The notes below the pieces were generated by a model. That model was given only the letters and a program-made list of their open reading frames with translations, did no database searches and was not told where the DNA came from. The translations under genes were made by a program, and so were the position numbers. From positions 1 through 6,349 of the forward strand of contig CAMWMO010000107.1 in the NCBI GenBank assembly GCA_947175305.1: a stretch of 6,349 nucleotides of DNA, given 5' to 3'. Below are positions 6,240 through 6,349 of the stretch, in pieces (the stretch's first letter is position 1; each line of letters starts with the position of its first letter). This stretch comes from an uncultured Lachnospiraceae bacterium (GTDB taxonomy: Bacteria; Bacillota; Clostridia; Lachnospirales; Lachnospiraceae).

Positions 6240-6349
6240 TTACCAGCTCTTTTCCAGTGTGGTATTCCAGTCCAGACCGAAAGGATTGTCGGGAGAGGTC
6301 TTCAGCTGTTCATAAAGCTCTCGACGGTCCTCGCTGTCGGCTTCCATAC
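6240..6349 (-). CDS. 3' end of an unidentified gene, cut by the window edge
   Basis: A minus-strand frame enters from the right edge and stops at TAA (6242-6240). It encodes about 35 visible residues: a charged, probably helical stretch (MEADSEDRRELYEQLK) followed by PDNPFGLDWNTTLEKSW. The sequence looks like a natural soluble C-terminus, with codon use like its neighbours. A strong ribosome binding site for the next gene follows 25 bases after its stop, which supports it as the upstream gene of a minus-strand group. The ATG at the edge could be internal or a start; the window does not show which. Too little remains to name a family. Confidence 0.6.
   Translation of the reverse strand, partial: MEADSEDRRELYEQLKTSPDNPFGLDWNTTLEKSW

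Noticed and set aside
1..6349. CRISPR array, tRNA or rRNA gene, insertion sequence or phage attachment site
   Set aside because: No regularly spaced repeats, cloverleaf-like sequence, transposase motifs or terminal inverted repeats were seen. The Uma2 gene alone is not evidence of a mobile element.

Overview
The window looks like chromosomal DNA from a Firmicute of the class Clostridia, most likely a Lachnospiraceae-type gut anaerobe. The reasons are a base composition close to balanced by eye, strong AAGGAGG ribosome binding sites, short intergenic gaps, a clostridial-type AsnA and a YicI-type alpha-xylosidase. This placement is an inference; the window contains no rRNA or other marker gene.

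Layout. The left part (1-4020) holds three plus-strand genes spaced 42 and 46 bases apart, possibly one transcript. They are a YcxB-like membrane protein with a large extracytoplasmic tail (its 5' end is probably outside the window), a complete GH31 alpha-xylosidase very close to E. coli YicI, and a 94-residue Dabb (stress-responsive alpha/beta barrel) protein. A perfect 11-bp hairpin at 4024-4049 ends this block. It also contains the stop codon of the convergent next gene.

The right part (4033-6349) is all minus strand. In transcription order it holds the 3' end of an unrecognised gene (6349-6240), a two-helix 68-residue membrane protein (6200-5994), aspartate-ammonia ligase asnA (5918-4908) with its own terminator, and a Uma2-family (DUF820) nuclease-fold protein (4611-4033). 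The 296-base gap between asnA and the Uma2 gene holds the asnA terminator, a near-consensus sigma-70 promoter overlapped by a dyad, and a leader of about 130 nt with competing hairpins.

How the genes work together. The alpha-xylosidase would release xylose from xyloglucan-type oligosaccharides or isoprimeverose inside the cell. AsnA would make asparagine from aspartate and ammonia. No pathway clearly links the two blocks, and no transporter or regulator for xyloside use lies in the window. I do not see a convincing new multi-gene system. The observations most worth a second look are the regulatory-looking leader and dyad in front of the Uma2 gene, a near-identical 18-base translation start shared by asnA and the Uma2 gene, and the architecture of the YcxB-like protein.
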